Below, in pieces: positions 29,018 to 38,156 of a stretch of DNA of 64,000 nt (positions are counted from its first letter, which is position 1; every line of letters begins with the position of its first letter). Made by a program: the position numbers and the translations under genes. Below the pieces are notes generated by a model. That model did no database searches and was not told the DNA's origin. It worked only from the letters and a program-made list of their open reading frames with translations. The stretch is taken from assembly GCF_001277295.1 (NCBI RefSeq), contig NZ_CP011456.1, positions 3,422,001 through 3,486,000 on the forward strand. The letters are read 5' to 3'. Source of the DNA: Anabaena sp. WA102 (GTDB taxonomy: Bacteria; Cyanobacteriota; Cyanobacteriia; Cyanobacteriales; Nostocaceae).

Positions 29018-30883
29018 GTGTCAGACCCTTTACCATTGCGCGAGCATTATCTCGCTTTAATTAACGATATTATCGAAACCACTCTCAAGGGTAAAATTAG
29101 CTCTGTAGAGCAGGTTTATCAAATGTTGCTCAAAGGTATCACTTCCGGGACTGGGGAGGTGTTTGAGTTAGTTTTGAGCGATCGCCTGAATACGATACAA
29201 TCTCAGGTAGACTCGGAAACCGATGAACTGAAAAAAGCCAAAGCCACCCGGAGTTTACGCGCGGCTAAAACTATCCAAACTCAATGGCAACGGTGGCAAG
29301 AACAAAATAAAGCCACTGAAGCGATATCGCTATCTATGCGGGAAATTACCACAGCCACCGCAGATGAGCGATTAACGGCTTTGCTACGAGCTACTGATCC
29401 CAATCAGAAGTATCCCTTAAATTTGTCTCAACTTCAACAGTTAGCCAAATCTTTACAACAATTTGCCGGTGCTAATCAAGATTTTCAGCAAATTGCTGAC
29501 GGGATTAATCGTGGTATCGCTTCTTGGCAAAGAATCCAAGCAAATTTACTGAATTGGATGTATGAACGCAAAAATTCATTAGGATTTGGAGGTGTACCTG
29601 GAGAAAATAGTCCTTGGGCAAGTTGGGCTAAAGTAGTTAATAGTGAAGTTCCCCAAGCATTTTTTCAGATTCTAGCCAAAGAACAATCGGCTTTGGAATT
29701 TGCTCAACAACAACAGCAAATTAGTTTGAGTAATTGGGTAGAATTAACAATAGTTTTACAGTTTTTACAAAGGGGTTTAATTAATTGGTTTGATTCCTAC
29801 GGAGCGCTTCGCTATCAACAAGCTTATGATATTCAAGCAGGTCCTAAATTATCTATTTCCACATTTTTAACCTTTGCCGTAATTTGGAGTCAATTAGCCA
29901 GCGGTTTTCAAAATCAAGCAGCAATATATAGCAATGGTGCATCCCAAATCATGCTGCAAATTTTGCGAACCTTTGCCCAACGTCCTTACTTTCCCCTTTA
30001 CGGTGGGATTTTTGCCTCATTTTCTGGTAGTTATTTACGGGATGCTTTAGATTATTTAGATGCCCCCTTGCGTTCTGCCGAAGGTACTCAAGAAAAAGCC
30101 CGGATTTTGACATTATTGGGGTATTCTCAGCGCGGTTTAGGCAGATATGATCGCTCTCTTGATTTTCATCAACAAGCCGTAGAAATAGCTAGAACTGCCG
30201 GAGATAAAACCTGTGAAATCGCCAATCTCAATCACCTAAGTCGGACTTATGTACAACAAGAAAATTATGGTGAAGCCATTAATTATAGTCAACGGGCATT
30301 AATTTTTAGTAGACAAACTGGAGACAAAACTGGAGAAGCTAATGCTTTGGTAAATCTAGGTTATAGCGAAGTTATGCAAGCCAAGCAAACAGAAATTAGT
30401 GAATCGGAAGTTTATGAATCTGCTATTAACTATCTAGAACAAGGTTTAAAATTAGCAGAAAAATTAAACGATTTACAAAGTCAAGCTTTATGTTTTAGTA
30501 GTCTAGGAATTGCTTATTTAGTTACTGCACAATATCCATCAGCAATTAAATATTTAGAAAATGCCTTTAAAATTGCCCAAATTTCTGGCGATTTGTATTT
30601 ACAAGGCAGAAATTTAGCATATTTAGCTGAAGCTAATTATCTTATGGCTAATTATGAAAAAGCAGTTTACTCTGGTAGTTTAGGAATGTATCTTCTAGAG
30701 CAAATTGCCTCTGATGAATGGCGAAAACCTGCTGCTTTATTGACAATTATTAGAGGGCAAATTACCACAGACAAATTTCAATTATTACTGCAACAAAATC
30801 GCCCGAATATGATTGCTATTATTGGCGTTGATGGATATGATTACATTCCTAGTTTATTAGTGAAATATCAAGAGGATATTTAA
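29018..30883 (+). CDS. TPR-containing protein
   Basis: A 621-residue soluble protein starting at GTG (MSDPLPLREHYLALIND). Residues 1-330 are a helical region without a named domain. Residues about 355-560 form tetratricopeptide repeats (ARILTLLGYSQRGLGRYDRSLDFHQQAVEIARTAG is one; several follow). TPRs bind protein partners. No enzymatic motif or membrane helix is seen, and no operon partner is present. The specific role is unknown. Confidence 0.8.
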   Translation: MSDPLPLREHYLALINDIIETTLKGKISSVEQVYQMLLKGITSGTGEVFELVLSDRLNTIQSQVDSETDELKKAKATRSLRAAKTIQTQWQRWQEQNKATEAISLSMREITTATADERLTALLRATDPNQKYPLNLSQLQQLAKSLQQFAGANQDFQQIADGINRGIASWQRIQANLLNWMYERKNSLGFGGVPGENSPWASWAKVVNSEVPQAFFQILAKEQSALEFAQQQQQISLSNWVELTIVLQFLQRGLINWFDSYGALRYQQAYDIQAGPKLSISTFLTFAVIWSQLASGFQNQAAIYSNGASQIMLQILRTFAQRPYFPLYGGIFASFSGSYLRDALDYLDAPLRSAEGTQEKARILTLLGYSQRGLGRYDRSLDFHQQAVEIARTAGDKTCEIANLNHLSRTYVQQENYGEAINYSQRALIFSRQTGDKTGEANALVNLGYSEVMQAKQTEISESEVYESAINYLEQGLKLAEKLNDLQSQALCFSSLGIAYLVTAQYPSAIKYLENAFKIAQISGDLYLQGRNLAYLAEANYLMANYEKAVYSGSLGMYLLEQIASDEWRKPAALLTIIRGQITTDKFQLLLQQNRPNMIAIIGVDGYDYIPSLLVKYQEDI

Positions 30884-31027
30884 TTTGATGTTAATAAAAT
30901 TGTAGATTGGGTTAAGCGAAAGTGCAACCCAACAAAAAAAATTAATCAATGAACTTTCGTTTCTCGATAGGCTTGGTAAAAACAATCAGTACTAAAAATT
31001 TCTTAAAGGTTTCCCAGCAGGATTTTT

Positions 31028-31609
31028 TTAAGGGTTTATTGCTTCTGTCAACCATTCTTGTTGTTCATGGCGATGATAAATCCATCTATTTTGTGGTTCA
31101 CCCCGCAATTCTAAATGATCTACTTTTACTGGTTCAAGTAATAATAAACAAAAATTTTCTAATGGTTGAATATTGTCTGGTGCTGGTGGTGTAAAAGCTT
31201 CCGGTGTTTGTACTCTCATGTCACCAGGAATAGGCCAAGCAAATTGTAACCTAGCTGCATCACTTAATTCTTGCCACATTTTAATTCTCGCAGGTTGTAA
31301 ATGTGGGTGAGAATCAGCACTTATTAATATTAATTCTCCAGTAATCCGAAATTGTTCTCTAGTGTTAGGAAAATACCAGCAAATTTCCCCTGCGGATTGT
31401 TTTGATATTTGTTCAGCTTTTGCACTACGAATATCGGTAATAAATTTTAGCTGGTTGGTATTGTCTAGAAAGCCTCGAAAGACGACGGTACGATTAGCAG
31501 GAAAACCATTTTCCCGCACTGTTGCCAGTTGTACATAACGGGCATAAACGAGGCTGCGGTTTTGATGAAGGGCGCGGGTAATCAGACTTCGCCAAGGTGC
31601 TAGGGACAT
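31028..31609 (-). CDS. PPOX-type FMN flavoprotein (Npun_F5749 family)
   Basis: A 193-residue pyridoxamine-5'-phosphate-oxidase-like protein. PWRSLITRALHQN at the start, LATVRENGFPANRTVVFRGF in the FMN-binding barrel, EICWYFPNTREQFRI, and the C-terminal WIYHRH(E) motif match the cyanobacterial subfamily. It probably binds FMN; whether it oxidises pyridoxamine phosphate is not known. It is divergent from the nrdJ region, whose duplicated promoter lies just upstream. Confidence 0.88.
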   Translation of the reverse strand: MSLAPWRSLITRALHQNRSLVYARYVQLATVRENGFPANRTVVFRGFLDNTNQLKFITDIRSAKAEQISKQSAGEICWYFPNTREQFRITGELILISADSHPHLQPARIKMWQELSDAARLQFAWPIPGDMRVQTPEAFTPPAPDNIQPLENFCLLLLEPVKVDHLELRGEPQNRWIYHRHEQQEWLTEAINP

Positions 31610-31630
31610 TTTTATTTTAATTTATACAAA

Positions 31631-31890
31631 CTTAGATATAGTGCAAAGTGGTAAATTTTTCAATCTTTCATCCTAAATCTACTTGGCGTATAGTCATAGT
31701 CTGTCCACAAGTAATCATACTTCATTATGGTTCGAGAACTTGAACGTCAACGTCAGGGTGCAACTTTTCCAGAATCCGCGCCAGCAAGCCAATCCAGTGT
31801 TTTTTAGAACCTACAGCCGTCGTACAGATGCAGGTTTGAGAGAAACATGGGACCAGGTGTGCGATCGCACTTTACGAGGTTTAGTTGAAC
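31631..31890 (+). pseudogene. Duplicated nrdJ promoter and first ~50 codons
   Basis: Bases 31631-31890 match 32817-33074, covering ~95 bp of leader and the first ~54 codons of nrdJ (ATG at 31727, MVRELERQRQG). One extra A in GCCAGCAAGCC shifts the frame and creates a TAG. After GGTTTAGTTGAAC the match ends and the toxin-like cassette begins. A fragment in the shifted frame runs to 31922, touching the next ATG, so it could couple translation into the cassette. Confidence 0.88.
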
Positions 31891-31922
31891 AAAACTTATC
31901 CTTAGTTTCAGGAGATATGTAA

Positions 31923-32300
31923 ATGAATAGTGCTGAAAAATTAGTCTTGATTTCTGAACTTGTCAAACTTGGCATTAAGCATACCTCTGAAAAAATAGTC
32001 AAGATTGCTAAACAAGCTGACGGCAAAATTGTCTTTTTAGAAGAGGGAAATTCTGACGCAGGACTCCAACATATACTAGAAAAACATTCCTTAGAGTTCG
32101 CAGATCAGGGAATCAAGCAAAATCAGATACCGGATACAATCATTGCAGCACTAACAGAAGGTAAAATGATTAGGTATCAAGGACGAAAAAAAACTCGCAT
32201 GATTTATGAAGTTAACTTTAATGGCAAAACTCACTATATCGCTCTCACTGTCAGCGATAATGGGTATATAGTGGGGGCTAACCCCAGAACTTACCCATAA
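31923..32300 (+). CDS. Putative BECR-fold ribonuclease toxin domain protein
   Basis: A 125-residue protein. The second half (HILEKHSLEF..GIKQNQIPDTIIAALTEGK..YQGRKKTRMIYEV..GKTHYIALTVSDNGYIVGANP) has the His-rich start and NGYIVGANP end seen in toxin domains of the Barnase/EndoU/ColicinE5/RelE-like group, which usually sit at the C-terminus of large polymorphic toxins. Here it stands alone. The ATG has GGAGA 8 bases upstream. It is likely an RNA-cutting toxin, with the next gene giving immunity. Family assignment is by eye. Confidence 0.55.
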   Translation: MNSAEKLVLISELVKLGIKHTSEKIVKIAKQADGKIVFLEEGNSDAGLQHILEKHSLEFADQGIKQNQIPDTIIAALTEGKMIRYQGRKKTRMIYEVNFNGKTHYIALTVSDNGYIVGANPRTYP

Positions 32301-32315
32301 CTTGGTAAATTGACT

Positions 32316-32672
32316 ATGGCAGAAAAAATCAAACTCATGGCTGATTATGAATGCTACCCACTCTGGTGGGCTGGTTCTGATAAAGTTGGAGATATTGATC
32401 CAGAAACGATGCCATTAAGTGGAGAAACTGTTAGCCGGTTAGAAAAATGGGCAGATATCTATGATGCAAAGTTGAATTGGGAAGATCCTAATTCATCAGG
32501 TTTTCCCACATTAGAGGCTAAAGCAGCTTTTGAACAAGAAGGTATTAGTTTGTGGAAGCAACTGCAAAAAGAACTTGCACCTAATTATGAAGTTATCTAT
32601 TTCAGTGAGCAATTACGTCAAGTTGTAAATAATATAAATGAATTGGCATCTTTGCTTGCTATCTCTGCTTGA
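32316..32672 (+). CDS. Putative immunity protein of the preceding toxin
   Basis: A 118-residue acidic soluble protein (CYPLWWAG..VGDIDPETMPLSGETVSRLEKWADIYDAKLNWEDPNSSGF). It begins 15 bp after the toxin stop, on the same strand. Small acidic proteins placed directly after toxin domains are typical immunity proteins. No named family is certain. ATG at 32316 is used; a TTG at 32310 is possible. Both genes lie between the two copies of the nrdJ 5' region. Confidence 0.5.
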   Translation: MAEKIKLMADYECYPLWWAGSDKVGDIDPETMPLSGETVSRLEKWADIYDAKLNWEDPNSSGFPTLEAKAAFEQEGISLWKQLQKELAPNYEVIYFSEQLRQVVNNINELASLLAISA

Positions 32673-32912
32673 TGGATGGTCAACGCAAAAATTACACAGA
32701 TACCGTATTTTGGAAAATTTGACAAGTAAAACTTTGAGATTCTATTACCCTGATAATGCACTGTCGGGGTATTATACTTAACCTAAAAACAAAAATATAG
32801 TTATAATTGACACAGACTAAGCTATAGCGCAAAGTGGTAAATTTTTCAATCTTTAATCCTCAATCTACTTGGCGTATAGTCATAGTTTGTCCATAAGCAA
32901 TCATACTTCATC

Positions 32913-35531
32913 ATGGTTCGAGAACTTGAACGTCAACGTCAGGGTGCAACTTTTCCAGAATCTGCTCCAGCAGCCAATCCAGTGTTTTTTAGAACCTACA
33001 GCCGTCGGACAGATGCAGGTTTGAGAGAAACATGGGATCAGGTGTGCGATCGCACTTTACGCGGTTTAGTAGAACTGGGAAAACTCACCCGTGAAGAAGC
33101 TGCCATTTTAGACAAGATGCAGCGAAACATGAAATCCCTCCCCAGTGGGCGCTGGATGTGGGTTGGTGGCACAGATTGGTTAACCAAAGCCAAAAACTTT
33201 TCCGGTGCTTATAACTGCACCTCTACTAACCTTGTAGACTGGAGTGCTTTTGGGTTGATGATGGATCTAGCCATGATGGGCTGTGGTACAGGTGCGATCA
33301 TCGAACCACAATATATTAATCAACTTCCCTCTATCCGTAATCGCCTCAATATCACCATCACAGGTGAAATTGGCAGCACACCCCAAGAACAGCGTCGTGA
33401 ATTTACACAAACCCATATAGAAGCTAACACCGCTACTATCCACGTTGGAGACAGCCGGGAAGGTTGGGTAAAATCCTATCAAACTCTTTTAGAACTTTCT
33501 ACGGATGAACGCTTTACAGATGACATTCAGGTAATTGTTGATATTAGCGATGTGCGCCAATCTGGGGAAACCCTCAAAGGTTTTGGCGGCATGGCTAACC
33601 CTGTGAAGTTGCCCGGATTGTATCAGCGTTGCGCCTCTATTCTCAATAAGGCAATAGGCAGGCAATTAAATTCAGTTGAATGCTGCTTATTAATTGATGA
33701 AGCTGCTGTCACTATTGTTGCGGGAAATATTAGAAGAAGTGCGGGGATTCGTCAGTTTGTTTCTGAAGATGAACAAGGCGCAAATGCTAAAGATAACTTA
33801 TGGCAACAAGATGCAGAAGGTAACTGGCGGATAGATCCAGAACGCGATTCTCTGAGAATGGCCAACCATAGCCGAGTCTTTCACCACAAACCAACCTTAG
33901 AAGAATCTATTGCAGCAGTTCAAAAGCAGTATTATAGTGGTGAAGGAGCAATTCAATGGGCTGGTGAAGCAGTTGCTAGAGCTAATGCTGATTTATTAAA
34001 TACACCAGAAATCAAAAAAGACTTTTTGCAAGCTTACGACCAAGGAAAAGCCAGAGAATGGATACAAGAATACTATCCTGAAGTTGGTACTGATGAAGTA
34101 GAACATCGTTTGGGTAGATATGGATTAAACCCGTGTGGTATTTTATAATACTTGCCTCACGTATAAAAATCAGGCAAAATCGGTGAAAGCTGAGAACAAA
34201 GTCGTCTTTTATATAAATTTGTAAGTTTTCTCCAAACTTATATGACAAGATTACTTGCTAATACCGAGGTAACTGGATACCACCAGCACCGTAGAGCGTA
34301 GGGGATGAGCGACAAGGAAGCGATAACTCCCCCAAGAGTGCCTGACGCTACAAAGCGAAAATGTACGCCGAGCTTGATTGAATTAAGTTGTCACAAGTTG
34401 TAACAACCTCGAAAATCAAGAACTAGAGGATAAAAAGCCTCTAGGGTAACAAAACTGGAGATTATTGGTGCTGACTTCCACTGCAATCTTTCGGAGGTAC
34501 ACTTAAACCAACTCGACCCCGACAACTATAAAGAACAAGAAGAGGCATTTACCGCTGGTGCGCTTTCCGTCGTCGCCCTGTTAAATCACCAATTCCTTGA
34601 ACCCCGCTATCAATATAGCCGGGAACTTGATCCCATTGTCGGTGTATCCTTCACCGGATTATTTGATTTCTTTGTTCATGCTTTTGGGACAGATTGGTTA
34701 CGGTGGTGGGAAGCAGGAAGACCCGAAACTCCTGAAGGACTGATTTTTAAACGTGGTGAACAAAAATATCTCAACTTCTGGAAAGATGTCGTTCATAAAG
34801 TAGTGTGGGAATATTGCGATCGCCATCAAATCAAACGCCCCAACCGTTGTACCACTGTTCAGCCAGCCGGCACCAAATCCCTCTTAACAGGTGCTTCTCC
34901 TGGTTGGCATCCCCCCAAAGCTCAAAGATTCATCCGGCGCATTACCTTCCGTAAAAATGACCCCGTAGCCCTAGCTTGTATAGACTATGGTTACAACGTC
35001 ATCCCGTCCCAATCTGACAAAGACGAAAACGGCAACTTACTCAACGATCCTTTTGATCCTCGGTGTACAGAATGGTTAGTCGAAATCCCCGTCGCTGTAT
35101 CTTGGGCTGATTTACCCGGCGCTGATGTCATTGATGTATCTCAGTTTTCCGTCTTAGCGCAATTAGATTTTGTGATGCAAGTCCAAAGTCATTACGTCAC
35201 CCATAACACCTCAGCCACGCTAGAACTCCGTTCTGAAGAAGTTGAATTATTGGGAACACGCATCTATGAAGCCATTCAAAATGATGAAGGATATATTTCC
35301 GCCGCATTATTAGCCCGATTTGACGACTTGCAATCCTTCCCCCGTCTCCCCTTTGAACCCATAGACAAAGCCACCTATGAAAGCCTATCTAAAGAAGTCA
35401 AAGCCCGACGGAAAACAGATGATTTCTGTGGGGCGCTAAGTCGTTACGATTTGGGAGAATTATCAGAAGCAGGCCCTAGCGGTTGTGACTCAGATAAATG
35501 TATGTTCCCAGAACAGCCACCCACATCATAA
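32913..35531 (+). CDS. nrdJ: Class II (B12-dependent) ribonucleoside-triphosphate reductase, split by a group I intron
   Basis: Exons 32913-34139 (409 codons) and 34458-35531 (357 codons) join to a 766-residue enzyme that makes dNTPs from NTPs with adenosylcobalamin, without oxygen. Exon 1 ends N-P-C-G (C408) and exon 2 starts E-I-I-G, restoring the catalytic NPCGE motif; C408 corresponds to the thiyl-radical Cys of Lactobacillus leichmannii RTPR. The first redox Cys is in YNCTSTN (C102). A C-terminal Cys pair (CDSDKC) shuttles electrons. Unspliced RNA would stop two codons into the intron. The first 258 bp, with the promoter, are duplicated at 31631. Confidence 0.93.
34140..34457 (+). ncRNA. 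Group I intron in nrdJ (318 nt, no homing endonuclease)
   Basis: The 5' exon ends in U and the intron ends in G, as in group I introns. Exon CGTGTGGT (34132-34139) pairs with GCCTCACG (34154-34161), giving a P1 helix with one mismatch and the U-G at the splice site. Further core pairings: P4 TCGGT/ACCGA (34180-34184, 34263-34267) and P7 GCGTA/TACGC (34296-34300, 34364-34368), the latter followed and preceded by R- and S-like contexts (GTAGAGCGTAGG, AAAATGTACGCC). A hairpin CTAGAGG/CCTCTAG (34423-34444) lies just before the 3' site. Splicing restores the nrdJ frame exactly. There is no internal ORF. Confidence 0.87.
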
Positions 35532-35588
35532 AATCCTTTTTCAAAGCCCCCCTCATAGCTTCTTATTAGCACATCTGTTAGATCATAG

Positions 35589-35636
35589 CCCCCTCCTCGC
35601 TTGCGGGGAGGGGGTTGGGGGTGGGGTTTTTCTAGA
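35589..35636. terminator. Terminator candidate between nrdJ and the DUF3598 gene
   Basis: CCCCCTCCTCGC / GCGGGGAGGGGG hairpin, followed by TTGGGGGTGGGGTTTTT. It lies between converging genes and may end nrdJ transcription. Confidence 0.5.
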
Positions 35637-36462
35637 TTTTAGATTCAATCACATGAGTCGAGCTAATCCATTCCCCTTTGTCGCTATAGCTGCGAATTAA
35701 ACGTTGACGTTCATTCTCTCTAACTAACCAACCAGCTTCCACAAAAAAAGGTTTTCTCAGTTGTAGTTGTAACGGCACATTACTAGAAGTTCCATCAGGT
35801 AATAACAAAATCTGTCGAGGAATTCCTTCCATCTCAGAAATGATTTTATTGCCTTCTATTCTGGCTTTTGCAGTAATAATTTGAGATTGGAAAGATAACT
35901 TTTGTTCTAAATATCCATCACCGATTTCTTTAATTTCTAAATAAGTAGTATAAGTTGCCGATGGTCTCAAGTCTGAATAAACTGTATGAGCTTTACCTTG
36001 CCAATTACCAATTAACTGTTCTACAGTCAGTTGCGGACGTTCATAAGCATCTGTAAAACTGCGAAATTCCCGAATCAGAGTTAAATTAATAAAGTTACCT
36101 TGTTGATCATACAATTGTACCAAACGCGATCGCCGGTCATCATCAATAAAACCGTATTCTGCCCCGAACTCAGAAAAAGGAGCTAGTTGCAATGTTCCTT
36201 TAGAAAAAGCTCCCGTAGCAAAAAAGATATTCTGCCTTCCTAAAGAACGATATTCCTGTTGATAATCCTGAATAGGAGGACTATCATAATCATAAGAATC
36301 AAAACGACGTAATCTAAAAATTACAGCTTGATTATTATCATCAGCTTCCAAATTTAAAATACTAGCAGTAGAATCTAATATCTCACCATTGGGAGAGATT
36401 TTAGTAAATGAACCACGCCATTCTCCTAAATTTTTGAGAAAGTTTTCCCAGTTGCTTGTCAT
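35632..36462 (-). CDS. DUF3598 protein (lipocalin-like)
   Basis: A 276-residue soluble protein with two beta-rich halves, each beginning with a W-x-G motif (LGEWRGSFTKISP near residue 12 and LIGNWQGKAHTVY near 150) as in calycin/lipocalin-type barrels. The sequence matches the cyanobacterial DUF3598 family (FATGAFSKGTLQL; WLVRENERQRLIRSY). The ligand and role are unknown. It converges on nrdJ. Confidence 0.85.
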   Translation of the reverse strand: MTSNWENFLKNLGEWRGSFTKISPNGEILDSTASILNLEADDNNQAVIFRLRRFDSYDYDSPPIQDYQQEYRSLGRQNIFFATGAFSKGTLQLAPFSEFGAEYGFIDDDRRSRLVQLYDQQGNFINLTLIREFRSFTDAYERPQLTVEQLIGNWQGKAHTVYSDLRPSATYTTYLEIKEIGDGYLEQKLSFQSQIITAKARIEGNKIISEMEGIPRQILLLPDGTSSNVPLQLQLRKPFFVEAGWLVRENERQRLIRSYSDKGEWISSTHVIESKI

Positions 36463-36482
36463 AATTTAATTCTTAATTTATA

Positions 36483-36594
36483 TAAGTAGGTGAACACAAT
36501 AAAACCAAACTGTGTAAAGAAACGTAAAATTGCTGAAAACCTCTTTACTCTTGCCTCTTGTCTGTAACGACAATTTTCAACGCCAACCTACTTA
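36483..36594 (+). mobile_element. TA-flanked MITE (AGTAGGT family), copy 5, shorter
   Basis: Same ends and TA duplication, but only 112 bp: part of the TTGCCTC heptamer run and the adjacent CCTTGCCAT are missing. It lies just upstream of the DUF3598 gene. Confidence 0.85.
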
Positions 36595-36788
36595 GTTTAA
36601 CCATAGGAGTTACACAAGTGTCACACTAAAAATCTGTTGTAGGGTGTGCCAGTTGCCTGAGTCCTGAGCCAATGATAAATATCATACAGCCAAATATTAT
36701 CCAATCAGTTGTTAGTTGCTTCTTAGCCGCCATCTGTTAAGATTAATCAAGAATTAATAATTTTTAAAACCAATACTTGGAGAGTCTA

Positions 36789-37007
36789 ATGTTTATTACT
36801 GAATTGTCGCCCCTATTTCGAGAACTAGCCCAACATCCAGTTTCATTTTTAGGTGGGTTCGTTTCTGGTGTCCTCCGACTCAACCTCACCGAAGATCCCG
36901 TCAAAAGTTGGTTAAATAAAAAAGGTTGTGGAAATAGCTCTAGCAACCTGAGTACAGAAGTACAAAACGGCAAAGCCAATGGACCGCAACAAATCACAAT
37001 TGACTAA
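36789..37007 (+). CDS. Small conserved-looking hypothetical protein (72 aa)
   Basis: Starts MFITELSPLFRELAQHPVSFLGGFVSGVLRLNLTEDPVKSWL. The ATG at 36789 is favoured over 36777 because GGAGAG precedes it. One weak hydrophobic segment (about 14-30), then a polar tail. It resembles small uncharacterised cyanobacterial proteins; no function is assigned. Confidence 0.6.
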   Translation: MFITELSPLFRELAQHPVSFLGGFVSGVLRLNLTEDPVKSWLNKKGCGNSSSNLSTEVQNGKANGPQQITID

Positions 37008-37148
37008 ATCACTCAAGTTATTAGTTATCTAAAGTTTAGGCTGTAAATAGGTAATAGGGAATGGGTAATTACTCGCTATTCCCTATTACCTATTCCCTAT
37101 TACACTGCGGCGTAAGTGAATGAACTATTTTTAAGCCTTGTAATCAAT

Positions 37149-37245
37149 AGACATCTCCAGAAATTAAAGATGTGTTACCTGAAACCTTTGTAGAGACGTT
37201 CTATGGGTAGGGATTCTCGGCTCTACCATCTTTTTTGGAGATGTC
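37149..37245. repeat. Dispersed repeat with AGACATCTCC ends
   Basis: AGACATCTCCAG at the left and GGAGATGTCT at the right are inverted ends around about 75 bp containing GTAGAGACGTTC. A related, more degraded unit lies at 25335-25424. No ORF. Confidence 0.5.
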
Positions 37246-37356
37246 TATTAATCTGCAACAGGCTATACTAAGTACAGATATTATAAAGAAATAATTAAGA
37301 GTCCTATTATCTATCGCGGTGATCATTCTAAAGTTAGAGCTAAGGATCACAATGGA

Positions 37357-37751
37357 GTCAGTAACCCAGCCCTAAAGGGACTGGGCTTGCAAGAGTAATC
37401 AAGCAAGCCGTACTGACCAGACCACCCTGAGTTTACTCTCATGGTAGCCGTTATTTGAGTCACGACACCCACCGAATGCGTTGCCAGTTCCCTGCTCTGT
37501 CGCTTGTGATTAAACAGTTCTAAGGTAACAGGAACAGTGTTGCAAGCAAAACACAAGCTCTTATAACAGGTCGTTCGCGCAGCGTGCCGTAGCATCGGCT
37601 AACATTACCCCAGAAATGGGAGTTGGTTTCCAGATTCCAATCAAAAATCTGGTTTCAATTTTAATATCCACAGCGGTTAAAACCGCTCGTGTCGTTTCCC
37701 TCTCAGGTCTAAAGACGCGCTCGTTTCCCACTTACCGGGTATTCTTATGAA
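37357..37751 (-). repeat. IS200/IS605-like remnant, copy 2 (inverted partner of 28329)
   Basis: Inverted copy of 28329-28699 with scattered changes and a small length difference (395 versus 371 bp). GTCAGTAAC with the AGCCCTAAAGGGACTGGGCT hairpin is at the left. The two copies face each other across about 8.7 kb. Between 37752 and 37980 only non-coding sequence was seen. Confidence 0.5.
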
Positions 37752-37983
37752 AGTGATTCTGGAAAAGTTGTCAGATTGGTTCATCCGCAAGTCTGGTATT
37801 TAGGCAATAACGAGCTATATTCTGTGTGTAGTCAAGCTGCGCGATAAACAACCATGTTCGCCATTGTGTCAGCTAATATTCCCGTCTGTAAGTGCGACTA
37901 GCCAAAGTTACCAAAAACTTGTTGAGTAGGGATATTGCCAGAGACTTGTTTTGATGATAGGGTGAGTTTAGTTTATATTTTTA

Positions 37984-38046
37984 AGAAAAAACCCCCAGTG
38001 GATGTTAGCCGACTAGGGGAGTTTAGTTATCAGGGTGCATCTACCA
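37984..38046 (-). ncRNA. nsiR1: NsiR1-like sRNA, unit 1 (downstream, divergent)
   Basis: Minus-strand ~60-nt RNA gene ending in a CCCCTAG..CTGGGGG hairpin plus T run (38018 to 37984). Its TCCGGA motif is at 38076-38081, about 35 bases upstream of the expected RNA start. The sequence differs from the central units in the spacer (AATTGGTAGATGC) and the promoter-proximal part. Confidence 0.75.
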
Positions 38047-38156
38047 ATTAAGTGTTCTCCAGTGCATAACGATCCTCCGGATAAATTTATATTTAACGAG
38101 TTTGTTTTGAGTTCGGGGTTCAACTAGCCACAGGTTTTTGATAACGGTAGAAAAAG

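Noticed and set aside
32673..32912. Cobalamin riboswitch upstream of the B12-dependent nrdJ
   Set aside because: No B12-box-like conserved segment is visible in the 240-bp leader, and the duplicated leader at 31631 has none either.
34140..34457. Group II intron or intein in nrdJ
   Set aside because: There is no GTGCG start, no domain V hairpin and no AY end, and the inserted sequence has stop codons in frame, so it cannot be an intein.
37347..37595. Minus-strand ORF in the second IS-like remnant
   Set aside because: It is not conserved in frame with the other copy and has no recognisable domain.
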